Made by a program: the position numbers and the translations under genes. This document shows, piece by piece, positions 15,078-22,339 of a stretch of 22,637 nucleotides of DNA (its first letter is position 1; every line of letters begins with the position of its first letter). Source of the stretch: JAYSRU01 sp043720875 (GTDB lineage: Bacteria > Bacteroidota > Bacteroidia > Flavobacteriales_D > Crocinitomicaceae); contig JAYSRU010000264.1 in the NCBI GenBank assembly GCA_043720875.1, positions 1 to 22,637 of the forward strand, written 5' to 3'. The notes under the pieces were generated by a model. The model was not told the origin of the DNA and searched no databases. It saw only the letters and a list, made by a program, of their open reading frames with translations.

Positions 15078-16661
15078 ATGGAAGCCCCTCGCGACAATAC
15101 TAGATTTGATAAAACACGTACACCAAATAAGACTAACGCTAATCCGTTGGACTATGGACGTATACCGCCACAAGCGATCGATTTAGAACAAGCTGTATTA
15201 GGCGCCATGATGCTTGAAAAAAATGCAGTTAACGATACAATTGATAAATTGCACGAGCGTAGTTTTTACGATCCAAAACACGTTTCAATTTTTAAAGCGA
15301 TAAAAGAATTATTTGGAAGTTCACAACCTGTAGATTTACTTACGGTAACCAATAGATTGAAACAAAACGGCGAATTAGAATTAGCCGGTGGGCCTTTTTA
15401 CATTTCTCAGCTAACCCAACGCATTGGAACTACCGGACATGTTGAATTTCACGCACGCATAATCGCTGAGAAGTTTATACAACGCGAAATCATCAGAATG
15501 TGTTCTGAAACCTTACGTGTAGCGTTTGACGAAACAACAGATGTATTTGATTTATTAGCCAATACGGAAAAAGATCTTTTCGCCATTGCAGAAAGCAACA
15601 TGCGTAAGGATTATGATAAGATGGAACCTACTGTAGCCAAAGCATTAGAGGAAATTGAAAAAGCAAGAATGCAAGGCGGAGGAATTTCTGGTGTTGCCAC
15701 TGGATTTACAGCTTTAGATAAAGTAACTGCCGGATGGCAAAACTCTGACATGATCGTTATTGCAGCTCGACCAGCTATGGGGAAAACTGCATTCGTATTA
15801 TCCATGGCAAGGAATATGGCTGTAGATTTTAATCAACCTGTTGCATTGTTTTCATTGGAAATGTCATCGGTTCAATTAGTAAAGCGTCTTATTTCTTCAG
15901 AAACTGGTATTCCTGGTGAAAAATTGAGAAAGGGAGATTTAGCAGATCACGAATGGGTACAATTGAATAACCGTGTTCAAAGACTTGCTGCAGCGCCAAT
16001 ATATATTGATGATACGCCAGGTATTTCAATCTTTGATTTACGTGCAAAGTGCCGCCGTTTAAAAATGCAACACGATATTAAAATTGTTGTAATCGATTAT
16101 TTACAACTTATGACCGCCGGTGGAAATAAGGGCGTTGGTAACCGCGAACAGGAAATTTCAAGTATCTCGCGTTCAATTAAGGAAATTGCTAAAGAATTAA
16201 ATGTTCCAGTTGTAGCCTTATCTCAGTTAAGTAGATCCGTAGAAACGAGAGGTGGAGATAAAAAACCACAATTATCAGATTTACGTGAATCTGGTGCAAT
16301 TGAGCAAGATGCGGATATCGTATCTTTTATCTATCGACCTGAATATTACGGCTTTACTGAAAATCCTGAGACCGGTGCTTCTACAGAAGGATTAGGACAA
16401 ATTATTATCGCCAAGCATAGAAATGGATCGCTAGAAACCGTTGACTTACGTTATGTTAAGCATTTTGCACGCTTCGAAAATTTTGAATACGATAGTCTAT
16501 CGTCGTTGCCAGATGCACACGCAACTCCTAGCAGTTCTGGAATGCAACCGAATTTAACCTTTGACAAAGGTAGACCCGATGTTTTAACCGTAAAAAGTAA
16601 AGGCTGGGCAACGCCTGCTGATGATGTAGATTTCTCTTCCAACGACGAAGCTCCTTTTTAA
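15078..16661 (+). CDS. dnaB: Replicative DNA helicase DnaB
   Basis: A 527-residue replicative helicase. The ATG at 15078 (MEAPRDNTRF) is preferred over the in-frame ATG at 15042, because flavobacterial DnaB proteins begin close to here and the -7-like box lies between the two. The N-terminal domain starts with GRIPPQAIDLEQAVLGAMM. The RecA-like motor follows: Walker A ARPAMGKT near 230-237, SLEMSS near 259-264, Walker B KIVVIDYLQLM near 335-345, LSQLSR near 383, and LRESGAIEQDADIV. The A-R-P-A-M form of Walker A is common in this phylum. A variable acidic tail ends the protein. It acts as a hexamer at the replication fork. Confidence 0.95.
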   Translation: MEAPRDNTRFDKTRTPNKTNANPLDYGRIPPQAIDLEQAVLGAMMLEKNAVNDTIDKLHERSFYDPKHVSIFKAIKELFGSSQPVDLLTVTNRLKQNGELELAGGPFYISQLTQRIGTTGHVEFHARIIAEKFIQREIIRMCSETLRVAFDETTDVFDLLANTEKDLFAIAESNMRKDYDKMEPTVAKALEEIEKARMQGGGISGVATGFTALDKVTAGWQNSDMIVIAARPAMGKTAFVLSMARNMAVDFNQPVALFSLEMSSVQLVKRLISSETGIPGEKLRKGDLADHEWVQLNNRVQRLAAAPIYIDDTPGISIFDLRAKCRRLKMQHDIKIVVIDYLQLMTAGGNKGVGNREQEISSISRSIKEIAKELNVPVVALSQLSRSVETRGGDKKPQLSDLRESGAIEQDADIVSFIYRPEYYGFTENPETGASTEGLGQIIIAKHRNGSLETVDLRYVKHFARFENFEYDSLSSLPDAHATPSSSGMQPNLTFDKGRPDVLTVKSKGWATPADDVDFSSNDEAPF

Positions 16662-16686
16662 TACTATTTTGGCATTATTTTTTAAG

Positions 16687-16694
16687 TACATTTA
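16687..16694 (+). promoter_or_regulatory. -7-like box directly before the 16698 gene
   Basis: TACATTTA differs from TAnnTTTG at the last base and ends 3 nt before the ATG at 16698. The gap from the dnaB stop is only 36 nt, so read-through from dnaB is an alternative. Confidence 0.25.
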
Positions 16695-16697
16695 GTC

Positions 16698-17957
16698 ATG
16701 AAAATATTACTCCTCTCCCTTATATTTATTTTTGGGGGGCATTCCGTTCGAGCGACTCAGATTTTAATTCCAATGGATTTAAAACAAAATAATCACTTAA
16801 AAGCATATGGAGTAGCATTTTGGATGCTTACGAATACCGTGAGTATCGAATGGTTACTGAATTATAGAGGCGGTTCATTTTTGTGTCCGCATTTAAAATC
16901 TATCGAAGAAGAACTCATTATTAAAGGTGTTCGTTATGAAATTTTGGCCGATGGACAAGTAAATGCTATCAAAGCAGAAATTTCCCAACCCGAAGTGAAT
17001 ATGGAAATTGTTCAGTTAGACAAAGCTCCAAAAGTTGCTGTTTATACTCCAAAAGGAACAATGCCTTGGGATGATGCCGTGACCATGGTATTAGAATATG
17101 CCGAAATTCCTTACGATAAAATTTATGATTCTGCCGTAATTATGGGTGTATTGCCCAAGTATGACTGGGTACATTTGCACCATGAAGATTTTACTGGGCA
17201 ATATGGTAAATTCTACGCGCGTTACAAAAACGAAGGCTGGTACAGACAACAAGTGGCGGATGCTGAAGCGGATGCTCGCCTATTGGGATTCAAAAAAGTA
17301 GCACAACTCAAATTAGCGGTTGCCAACAATCTTAAAGCATTCGTGATGAGTGGAGGTTTTTTGTTTACTATGTGTTCTGGAACTGACAGTTTCGATATTG
17401 GTTTAGCTGCGCACAACACTGATATTTGCGATTATATCTATGATGGAGATGCTCCGAAACCTGGTTGTCAAAAAGAATTAGACTTTTCGAACACTTTTGC
17501 ATTTGAAAACTTTCAATTGGAACCGAATGCTTTGGTGTATGAATACTCCAACATAGATGGAACAAACCTGCACCAAACGTTACCCGAAAATCAAAATACT
17601 TTTACACTTTTCGATTTTTCTGCTAAATGGGATGTAGTACCAACCATGTTAACACAATGCCACACTCAAGTAATTCCTGGATTCATGGGGCAAACAACAG
17701 ATTTTAAGCGGGATTTCATCAAAAGCAATGTACTTGTCATGGGCGAAAACAAAGCGCTAGGAACGGCTAAATATTTACATGGTGAATATGGGCAAGGTAC
17801 TTGGACTTTTTATGGCGGACATGATCCAGAAGATTTTCAACACATGGTAGGCGATCCTGCAACCGATTTGAGTTTACATCCACAATCTCCAGGGTATCGT
17901 TTAATTCTCAATAACTTGTTATTTCCAGCTGCAAAAAAGAAGAAACGAAAAACGTAG
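16698..17957 (+). CDS. Exported GATase-like protein ('asparagine synthetase B' family of Bacteroidota)
   Basis: A 419-residue protein with a signal peptide (MKILLLSLIFIFGGHSVRAT). Close Bacteroidota relatives, as I remember them, are labelled 'asparagine synthetase B', but no PP-loop (SGGxDS) synthetase domain or N-terminal Cys2 glutaminase is visible, and the protein looks exported. Conserved-looking stretches are HLKAYGVAFW near 33, LLNYRGGSF near 53, PWDDAVTMVLEYAEIPYD near 123-140, LHHEDFTGQYGKFY near 160, and SGGFLFTMCSGTDSFDIGLA near 218-237. This last segment resembles the nucleophile turn of class I glutamine amidotransferase-like folds, with Cys about 226. Near the end YGGHDPEDF carries a possible His-Asp/Glu. 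Substrate unknown. The C-terminus is a basic KKKKRKT. Confidence 0.8.
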   Translation: MKILLLSLIFIFGGHSVRATQILIPMDLKQNNHLKAYGVAFWMLTNTVSIEWLLNYRGGSFLCPHLKSIEEELIIKGVRYEILADGQVNAIKAEISQPEVNMEIVQLDKAPKVAVYTPKGTMPWDDAVTMVLEYAEIPYDKIYDSAVIMGVLPKYDWVHLHHEDFTGQYGKFYARYKNEGWYRQQVADAEADARLLGFKKVAQLKLAVANNLKAFVMSGGFLFTMCSGTDSFDIGLAAHNTDICDYIYDGDAPKPGCQKELDFSNTFAFENFQLEPNALVYEYSNIDGTNLHQTLPENQNTFTLFDFSAKWDVVPTMLTQCHTQVIPGFMGQTTDFKRDFIKSNVLVMGENKALGTAKYLHGEYGQGTWTFYGGHDPEDFQHMVGDPATDLSLHPQSPGYRLILNNLLFPAAKKKKRKT

Positions 17958-18064
17958 TATTCAATATTGAAATTGATTGTTGTCCGATAAAATAAATCTA
18001 TAAGCTTCGCTAACCGTTTTTACTTTTCTATTTGCTTGATCAAAAAGAAAAGTAACAAAAGAAA

Positions 18065-18095
18065 AAATCAAGGCTGTAAATCACAACCTTGATTT
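18065..18095 (-). terminator. Hairpin with T-run on the minus strand, possible terminator downstream of the M16 gene
   Basis: AAATCAAGG (18065-18073) and CCTTGATTT (18087-18095) form a perfect 9-bp stem around a 13-nt loop. On the minus strand the stem runs into six Ts. It lies 290 nt beyond the M16 peptidase stop codon and inside the inverted-repeat element, so it may end that operon or belong to the element. Confidence 0.45.
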
Positions 18096-18298
18096 CTACG
18101 ACTCATTCAGAACGTAAAACCGAAACTCGCTTCACTCAAACACCGTTTTTACCATGTTCTTCATTTTTCTCGAAATCTACGATTATGATTTAATGCCATT
18201 GTATAACCCAAGATTTTATAAACGTTTTAGATTTTCTTAGATTTCTTAAAATGAAATTGTTTTTCAATGTACAAATTACACTTACTTATCAATTTTCG

Positions 18299-18335
18299 AA
18301 ATACTTAAAATTCAACTAATTGATTTTAAGTATTT
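18299..18335. repeat. 13-bp inverted repeat inside the candidate element
   Basis: AAATACTTAAAAT (18299-18311) and ATTTTAAGTATTT (18323-18335) are perfect reverse complements separated by 11 nt. The stem is almost all A-T and has no adjoining T-run in either direction, so it is not a convincing terminator. Confidence 0.6.
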
Positions 18336-18384
18336 TAAAAAAATATTGCTGTATCACATTTTTATCGGACAATAGTGATTGCCT

Positions 18385-19623
18385 TTATTCCTTTACTTCG
18401 AATAACAATTTAGAAACTCCATCAGGTGCAAAAAGCTGATTGGCAATTTCTAACAATTCTTTGCTCGACGTGTTATCAATTGCTTCGTAGATCTGAGCCA
18501 AAGTATCCAATTGTCCAAAAACAAGGACGCTTTTTCCAAGACTTAACATTTGACCTGCATTGCTTTCGTTGGATAACGCGATTTGACCTTTGAATTGAAC
18601 TTTCGCTCTGTGTAATTGGGTTGAAGATATTTCATTGTCACACAAGATCTTTACTTCTTTCATGATCAAGTCGTGGCTTTTCTTTAAATGCTTTTGATCA
18701 CATCCAAAATATATATTCCAATAACCAAGTTCTTTGTACGGATTAAAGCTCGCCTCAATCGAATAAGCATAGCCATACTTTTCTCGGACATTTAAGTTTA
18801 ACCTCGAATTCAAAGCAGGTCCACCTAATAAATTCAAAAGTAAAGCGGTTGCTCTACGCGAATCGTTATTGTAGCCAACAGCAATTCCACCTAAAATGCC
18901 GTGGGCTTGAAAATTTGATGCTTTTTCAACCACGTGAAATGCTTTGTAACTTTCAAATGTGTTGGGAGCTTTTGTTTGACCAACATTTTGATACACACCA
19001 AAATAACGTTCCAATAACTTCATGAGTTGTTTTACGTTGGCATTACCGACGTAAGAAATTACAATGTTTTCAGGAATAAAAAACTTTTTACGGTAATTCT
19101 CCAAACTATCTTTAGTAAAACTTAATACTGACTCTTTTGTGCCTAAAATATTATTCCCAAGCGAATGGTCAGGAAACAGGTAAGCTTCAAAATCATCAAA
19201 AATACGATCAGATGGTGCATCTAAGTACGAATTAATCTCATCTAAGACAACTTCCTTTTCGCGAACTAACTCTTTTTCTGGAAATGACGCGTTCAAAGAA
19301 ATATCCGAAACTAAATCAATTGCACGCTTCAAATATTCGTTGGTGAAACTTGCATAGATACAAATTTCTTCTTTGTTTGTATACGCATTCAATTCTCCAC
19401 CAACGCTGTCCAAACCAGACAAGATATGAAAGGATTTACGTTTTTGAGTTCCTTTGAAAATACAATGTTCCAAAAAGTGAGCTAAGCCCTCCTCCCCTTT
19501 TTCTTCGTTTCTTGAACCCGCAAGAATAGTAATACCAAGATGAGAAACACTTGAATTACTTGGCAGCGCAACTACACGAATTCCATTTGAAAGGCTGGTT
19601 ATTGTAGGTATAATTTCTTGCAT
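18385..19623 (-). CDS. M16 family zinc metallopeptidase
   Basis: A 412-residue single-unit M16 (mitochondrial-processing-peptidase-like) protease. The inverted zinc motif HFLEH is at 49-53 with catalytic Glu52. The third zinc ligand is Glu129 in EVVLDEI, 76 residues after His53 as the family requires. The helix GGELNAYTNKEE near 75-86 is also typical. The C-terminal half has the inactive-type domain with the R/Y region (VREKYGYAYSIEASF) near 273-287. No signal peptide is visible, so it is probably cytoplasmic. It is predicted to be active and to degrade peptides, but its substrate is unknown. It follows pdxH by 8 nt and is the last gene of a three-gene operon. Confidence 0.9.
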   Translation of the reverse strand: MQEIIPTITSLSNGIRVVALPSNSSVSHLGITILAGSRNEEKGEEGLAHFLEHCIFKGTQKRKSFHILSGLDSVGGELNAYTNKEEICIYASFTNEYLKRAIDLVSDISLNASFPEKELVREKEVVLDEINSYLDAPSDRIFDDFEAYLFPDHSLGNNILGTKESVLSFTKDSLENYRKKFFIPENIVISYVGNANVKQLMKLLERYFGVYQNVGQTKAPNTFESYKAFHVVEKASNFQAHGILGGIAVGYNNDSRRATALLLNLLGGPALNSRLNLNVREKYGYAYSIEASFNPYKELGYWNIYFGCDQKHLKKSHDLIMKEVKILCDNEISSTQLHRAKVQFKGQIALSNESNAGQMLSLGKSVLVFGQLDTLAQIYEAIDNTSSKELLEIANQLFAPDGVSKLLFEVKE

Positions 19624-19631
19624 TTATTTAC

Positions 19632-20279
19632 TTAAGGATTCAATCTGAATACATCCCACGTATTTTCATTATTTTTTTCGAAGATCATGCGATCGTGTAA
19701 GCGACTAGGTCTACCTTGCCAAAACTCTAAACGAGTTGGTTTAATTCCATATCCTCCCCAATGCGGTGGACGCGGCACAAAATCCGGATAAAGTTTTGCG
19801 TACGCTTGTACACGTTCTTCTAGTTCATGTCTATTTACTAATTTTTCACTTTGTTGACTTGCCCATGCACCCAATTTACTTGAGCGCGGTCTACTTTCAA
19901 AATAAGCGTCTGAAAGACTTTCACTTACCTTTGAAACCTTACCTTCAATTCTAACTTGACGTTCTAGCGATGGCCAAAAAAACAAGGCCGAAACATTGTC
20001 GTTTTGTAGCATGTCATTCCCTTTTTTACTCAAATAATTGGTGTAAAAAATAAATTGCTCGTCTATAATTTCTTTTAAAAACACGACACGAGAAGTTGGA
20101 ATCGCATTTGCGTCAACCGTTGAAATATGCATAGCATGCGGTTCGATAATATTCTTTTCAATCACTTCTTGAAACCAAGTTTTATAAAAGGCAATCGGGT
20201 CAGACCCAATATGATCAGAAAGTGTTCCTTTGTCGAAACTATGATGGTCGTCTCTAATGTGTTGAAGAAAATCTTCCAT
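19632..20279 (-). CDS. pdxH: Pyridoxamine 5'-phosphate oxidase
   Basis: A 215-residue FMN-dependent oxidase that converts pyridoxine or pyridoxamine 5'-phosphate to pyridoxal 5'-phosphate, the last step of the B6 pathway and salvage. Family landmarks are PTSRVVFLKEI near 61 (FMN and substrate binding), YTNYLSKKGNDML near 77, ALFFWPSLERQVRIEG near 98, SRPRSSKLGAWASQQS near 129, and the C-terminal RLEFWQGRPSRLHDR near 182. The length is standard. Its ATG shares one base with the TAA of the upstream DUF4494 gene (TAATG), so translation is probably coupled. An M16 peptidase follows after 8 nt. Confidence 0.95.
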   Translation of the reverse strand: MEDFLQHIRDDHHSFDKGTLSDHIGSDPIAFYKTWFQEVIEKNIIEPHAMHISTVDANAIPTSRVVFLKEIIDEQFIFYTNYLSKKGNDMLQNDNVSALFFWPSLERQVRIEGKVSKVSESLSDAYFESRPRSSKLGAWASQQSEKLVNRHELEERVQAYAKLYPDFVPRPPHWGGYGIKPTRLEFWQGRPSRLHDRMIFEKNNENTWDVFRLNP

Positions 20280-20890
20280 TATTCCACTTCTTCTTCGAAG
20301 TCACCTTCAGTTTCTTCTACCGTTTCTTCGGCTTCATCTTCGAATTCATGCTCCGTATCTAAGTCAGAATCATCCCAAGATGCTCCAGGAGCTGAGAATG
20401 TTTTTTTACCTTTAATAGGGGCTTCATCCTCCATTCCTGTTTCATAATTTGTTCCTTTAAAATCTTCATCGTAAGGGAAAATATCTACAATTGGAGAAAC
20501 TGAAACTGCAGCAATGTCATAATCCATTAACGAACCTTCTAAACTTTCTTCCAATTTGGAAACAGAATCTTTTAGGTTTTTAGCAGAAACTAAATAATTG
20601 CTTGAAATTTTCTTTGCTTTTTCATTATCAGCGTCCATAGCTACATAGTTAGCCTTTAGCTTATACCACGTATCGCAATCGTCGAATTGAAAGATATCCG
20701 CAAGATCCGTTTTCGCAATATTGGTCACTAAAAACTCTCCTCTAATGGTTTCACCAAGTACTTGGTAAATTCTTGCCTCAGCATCTGTAAATGTCATAGC
20801 CGCCAATAAATAGGGCTCACTCACTCTTTTTAATTGTCCGTCGTCTAATTGCTTTGTATATTTTACTTTTACGGTAAACCAAGTATTCAT
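20279..20890 (-). CDS. DUF4494 family protein with long acidic tail
   Basis: A 203-residue protein from the ATG at 20890. The frame is open further upstream, but MNTWFTVKVKYTKQ is the characteristic family start. About 148 residues form a conserved globular part: YLLAAMTFTDAEARIYQVLGE near 27, then KTDLADIFQFDD, then TWYKLKANYV near 74, and later AVSVSPIVDIFPY, where the family's usual core ends. The remaining 55 or so residues are low-complexity and strongly acidic (EHEFEDEAEETVEETEGDFE). The core recalls the phage-derived Bacteroidota DUF4494 proteins, whose function is unknown. It is the first gene of the operon with pdxH and the M16 peptidase. Confidence 0.8.
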   Translation of the reverse strand: MNTWFTVKVKYTKQLDDGQLKRVSEPYLLAAMTFTDAEARIYQVLGETIRGEFLVTNIAKTDLADIFQFDDCDTWYKLKANYVAMDADNEKAKKISSNYLVSAKNLKDSVSKLEESLEGSLMDYDIAAVSVSPIVDIFPYDEDFKGTNYETGMEDEAPIKGKKTFSAPGASWDDSDLDTEHEFEDEAEETVEETEGDFEEEVE

Positions 20891-21048
20891 CTCTTTTAAT
20901 TTTTGAGTTGTAAAGATACAACTAAGATGAACTTTTATTTGCTGTGTTGAAAACTTTAACAAACTTATGGCGCTTGAATTTTATGCACACCCTACAATCA
21001 GATATTTTAAAAAATCTCTTCACGTTCAGCCCGATAGTAGCTAACCTT

Positions 21049-21495
21049 TCACGCGTTGTTCAATTCTCTAAAAAGAATGTCTTGAATACTGAGTTTTTCT
21101 AGTAATGCCAACGTTTCATCTCTTACTTGAATTGCAATAGAATGAAGTCCGCAAGCAATCTCGTCTGTACATTCCTTGCACTTTTCGTAATAATTTTTAC
21201 TGGCGCAAGGCAATAGAGCGATAGGTCCATTAAACATTCTAATCAATTTAGATAATTTAATAGATGCAGGTTTTTTGGTTAAGAAATATCCTCCACCTTT
21301 CCCCATTCTTGAATTCAAAATGCCTTCATTCTTTAATTCCAACAAAATTACTTCAAGAAATTTGCGTGGAATTTTAACGTCTTTTGAAATTATACCGATC
21401 ACAATTGGCACAGCGTCTTTTAACGGACGTTCCCCGTGTTCTTTCGCTAAAAAAGTTAGCGCGTGAATGGCATATTTCGTTTTTTTTGTAAGCAT
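21049..21495 (-). CDS. Rrf2 family transcriptional regulator, probable Fe-S type
   Basis: A 148-residue Rrf2-family repressor. The winged HTH covers about 1-75, with MLTKKTKYAIHALTFLA at the start, the recognition-helix region KIPRKFLEVILLELKNEGIL, and the wing SRMGKGGGYFL. The C-terminal part carries four cysteines, at about 97, 106, 109 and 115, plus His118 (spacing C-x8-C-x2-C-x5-C-x2-H). IscR and NsrR bind a [2Fe-2S] or [4Fe-4S] cluster through three cysteines in the same region, so an Fe-S or redox sensor role is likely but not proven. It lies 43 nt downstream of lpxA on the same strand. Its targets are not apparent from the window. Confidence 0.88.
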   Translation of the reverse strand: MLTKKTKYAIHALTFLAKEHGERPLKDAVPIVIGIISKDVKIPRKFLEVILLELKNEGILNSRMGKGGGYFLTKKPASIKLSKLIRMFNGPIALLPCASKNYYEKCKECTDEIACGLHSIAIQVRDETLALLEKLSIQDILFRELNNA

Positions 21496-21538
21496 TAAGA
21501 GACTGTTTTTTAAGTTGAAGGATAAATTTAAAAAGTTT

Positions 21539-22315
21539 CTATATCATTCCTCGAATAACACCTTTGTCTGCTGCGCGTATAAATTCTACTATTTCATTTC
21601 GCAAAGGAGAACTAGGTAATTGCTCTTCAATTTGAATTAATCCTTTGGAAACATTGCTATTTTGAACGTAAAGTATTCTATAAATATCTTCTATTTCTCG
21701 TACTTGTTCATCTGTATAACCTCTTCTTCTCAGTCCAACAGAATTTACACCCGCAAACGTCAAGGGTTCGCGTGCTGCTTTCACATATGGAGGAATATCT
21801 TTTCGGATTAAACTAGCGCCACCAACAAATGCATGCTTTCCTATATGAACGAATTGTTGCGCCGCAACCTTACCTTCTAAAATAGCAAAATCGTCAATGA
21901 TAACATGTCCAGAAATACCGGTATAACTTGCAAGAATTACATTGTTTCCGATGAGACAATCATGGGCAACGTGCACATAGGTCATAAGCAAACAATTATT
22001 TCCGATCACGGTTTTCATGCGATCTTCCGTGCCACGGTGAATTGTTACACATTCACGAATTACTGTATTATCTCCTATTTCTACGGTAGTATTCTCCCCA
22101 TTAAATTTAAGATCTTGAGGAATTACACCAATAACAGCTCCTGGAAAAACTTCACAGTTCTTACCGATTCGTGTGCCGGGATAAATGCTTGCGTTAGAAT
22201 GAATTCTTGTTCCATCTCCAATACTAACATTTTCATAAATTACAGCGAACGGATCAATGGTTACATTTTCTCCAATTTTGGCATTTTCAGAAATATGGGC
22301 AAGTGGACTTATCAT
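21539..22315 (-). CDS. lpxA: UDP-N-acetylglucosamine acyltransferase
   Basis: A 258-residue left-handed beta-helix acyltransferase that starts lipid A synthesis by adding a 3-hydroxyacyl chain to UDP-GlcNAc in the cytoplasm. Hexapeptide repeats run from HISENAKIGENV through about residue 185. The catalytic His is in YVHVAHDCLIG (about His118, matching E. coli His125). RECVTIHRGTEDR near 88-99 is typical. The C-terminal helical domain includes RRRGYTDEQVREIEDIYRIL. It is followed by the Rrf2 gene and preceded by the FabZ domain, the usual Bacteroidota lipid A cluster. Length is normal. Confidence 0.95.
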   Translation of the reverse strand: MISPLAHISENAKIGENVTIDPFAVIYENVSIGDGTRIHSNASIYPGTRIGKNCEVFPGAVIGVIPQDLKFNGENTTVEIGDNTVIRECVTIHRGTEDRMKTVIGNNCLLMTYVHVAHDCLIGNNVILASYTGISGHVIIDDFAILEGKVAAQQFVHIGKHAFVGGASLIRKDIPPYVKAAREPLTFAGVNSVGLRRRGYTDEQVREIEDIYRILYVQNSNVSKGLIQIEEQLPSSPLRNEIVEFIRAADKGVIRGMI

Positions 22316-22339
22316 TCTAGTATAGCTATTAATATTTTT

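Larger units (their letters stand above)
17980..18372. mobile_element. Candidate MITE or decayed IS with 13-bp terminal inverted repeats
   Basis: The 427-bp gene-free gap between the stop codons at 17957 and 18385 contains a 393-bp segment bounded by perfect 13-bp inverted repeats, TTGTCCGATAAAA at 17980-17992 and TTTTATCGGACAA at 18360-18372. No frame inside encodes a recognisable transposase. The interior contains two further hairpins and the direct repeat CCGTTTTTAC (18014-18023 and 18143-18152). TGATTG touches the left end (17974-17979) and recurs 3 nt beyond the right end (18376-18381), but this is not a clean target-site duplication. A MITE, a deleted IS, or a dispersed intergenic repeat all fit. 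Confidence 0.45.

Noticed and set aside
20891..20962. N-terminal extension of the DUF4494 frame
   Set aside because: The family start MNTWFTVKVKYTKQ begins at 20890, and the upstream residues look like translated leader.
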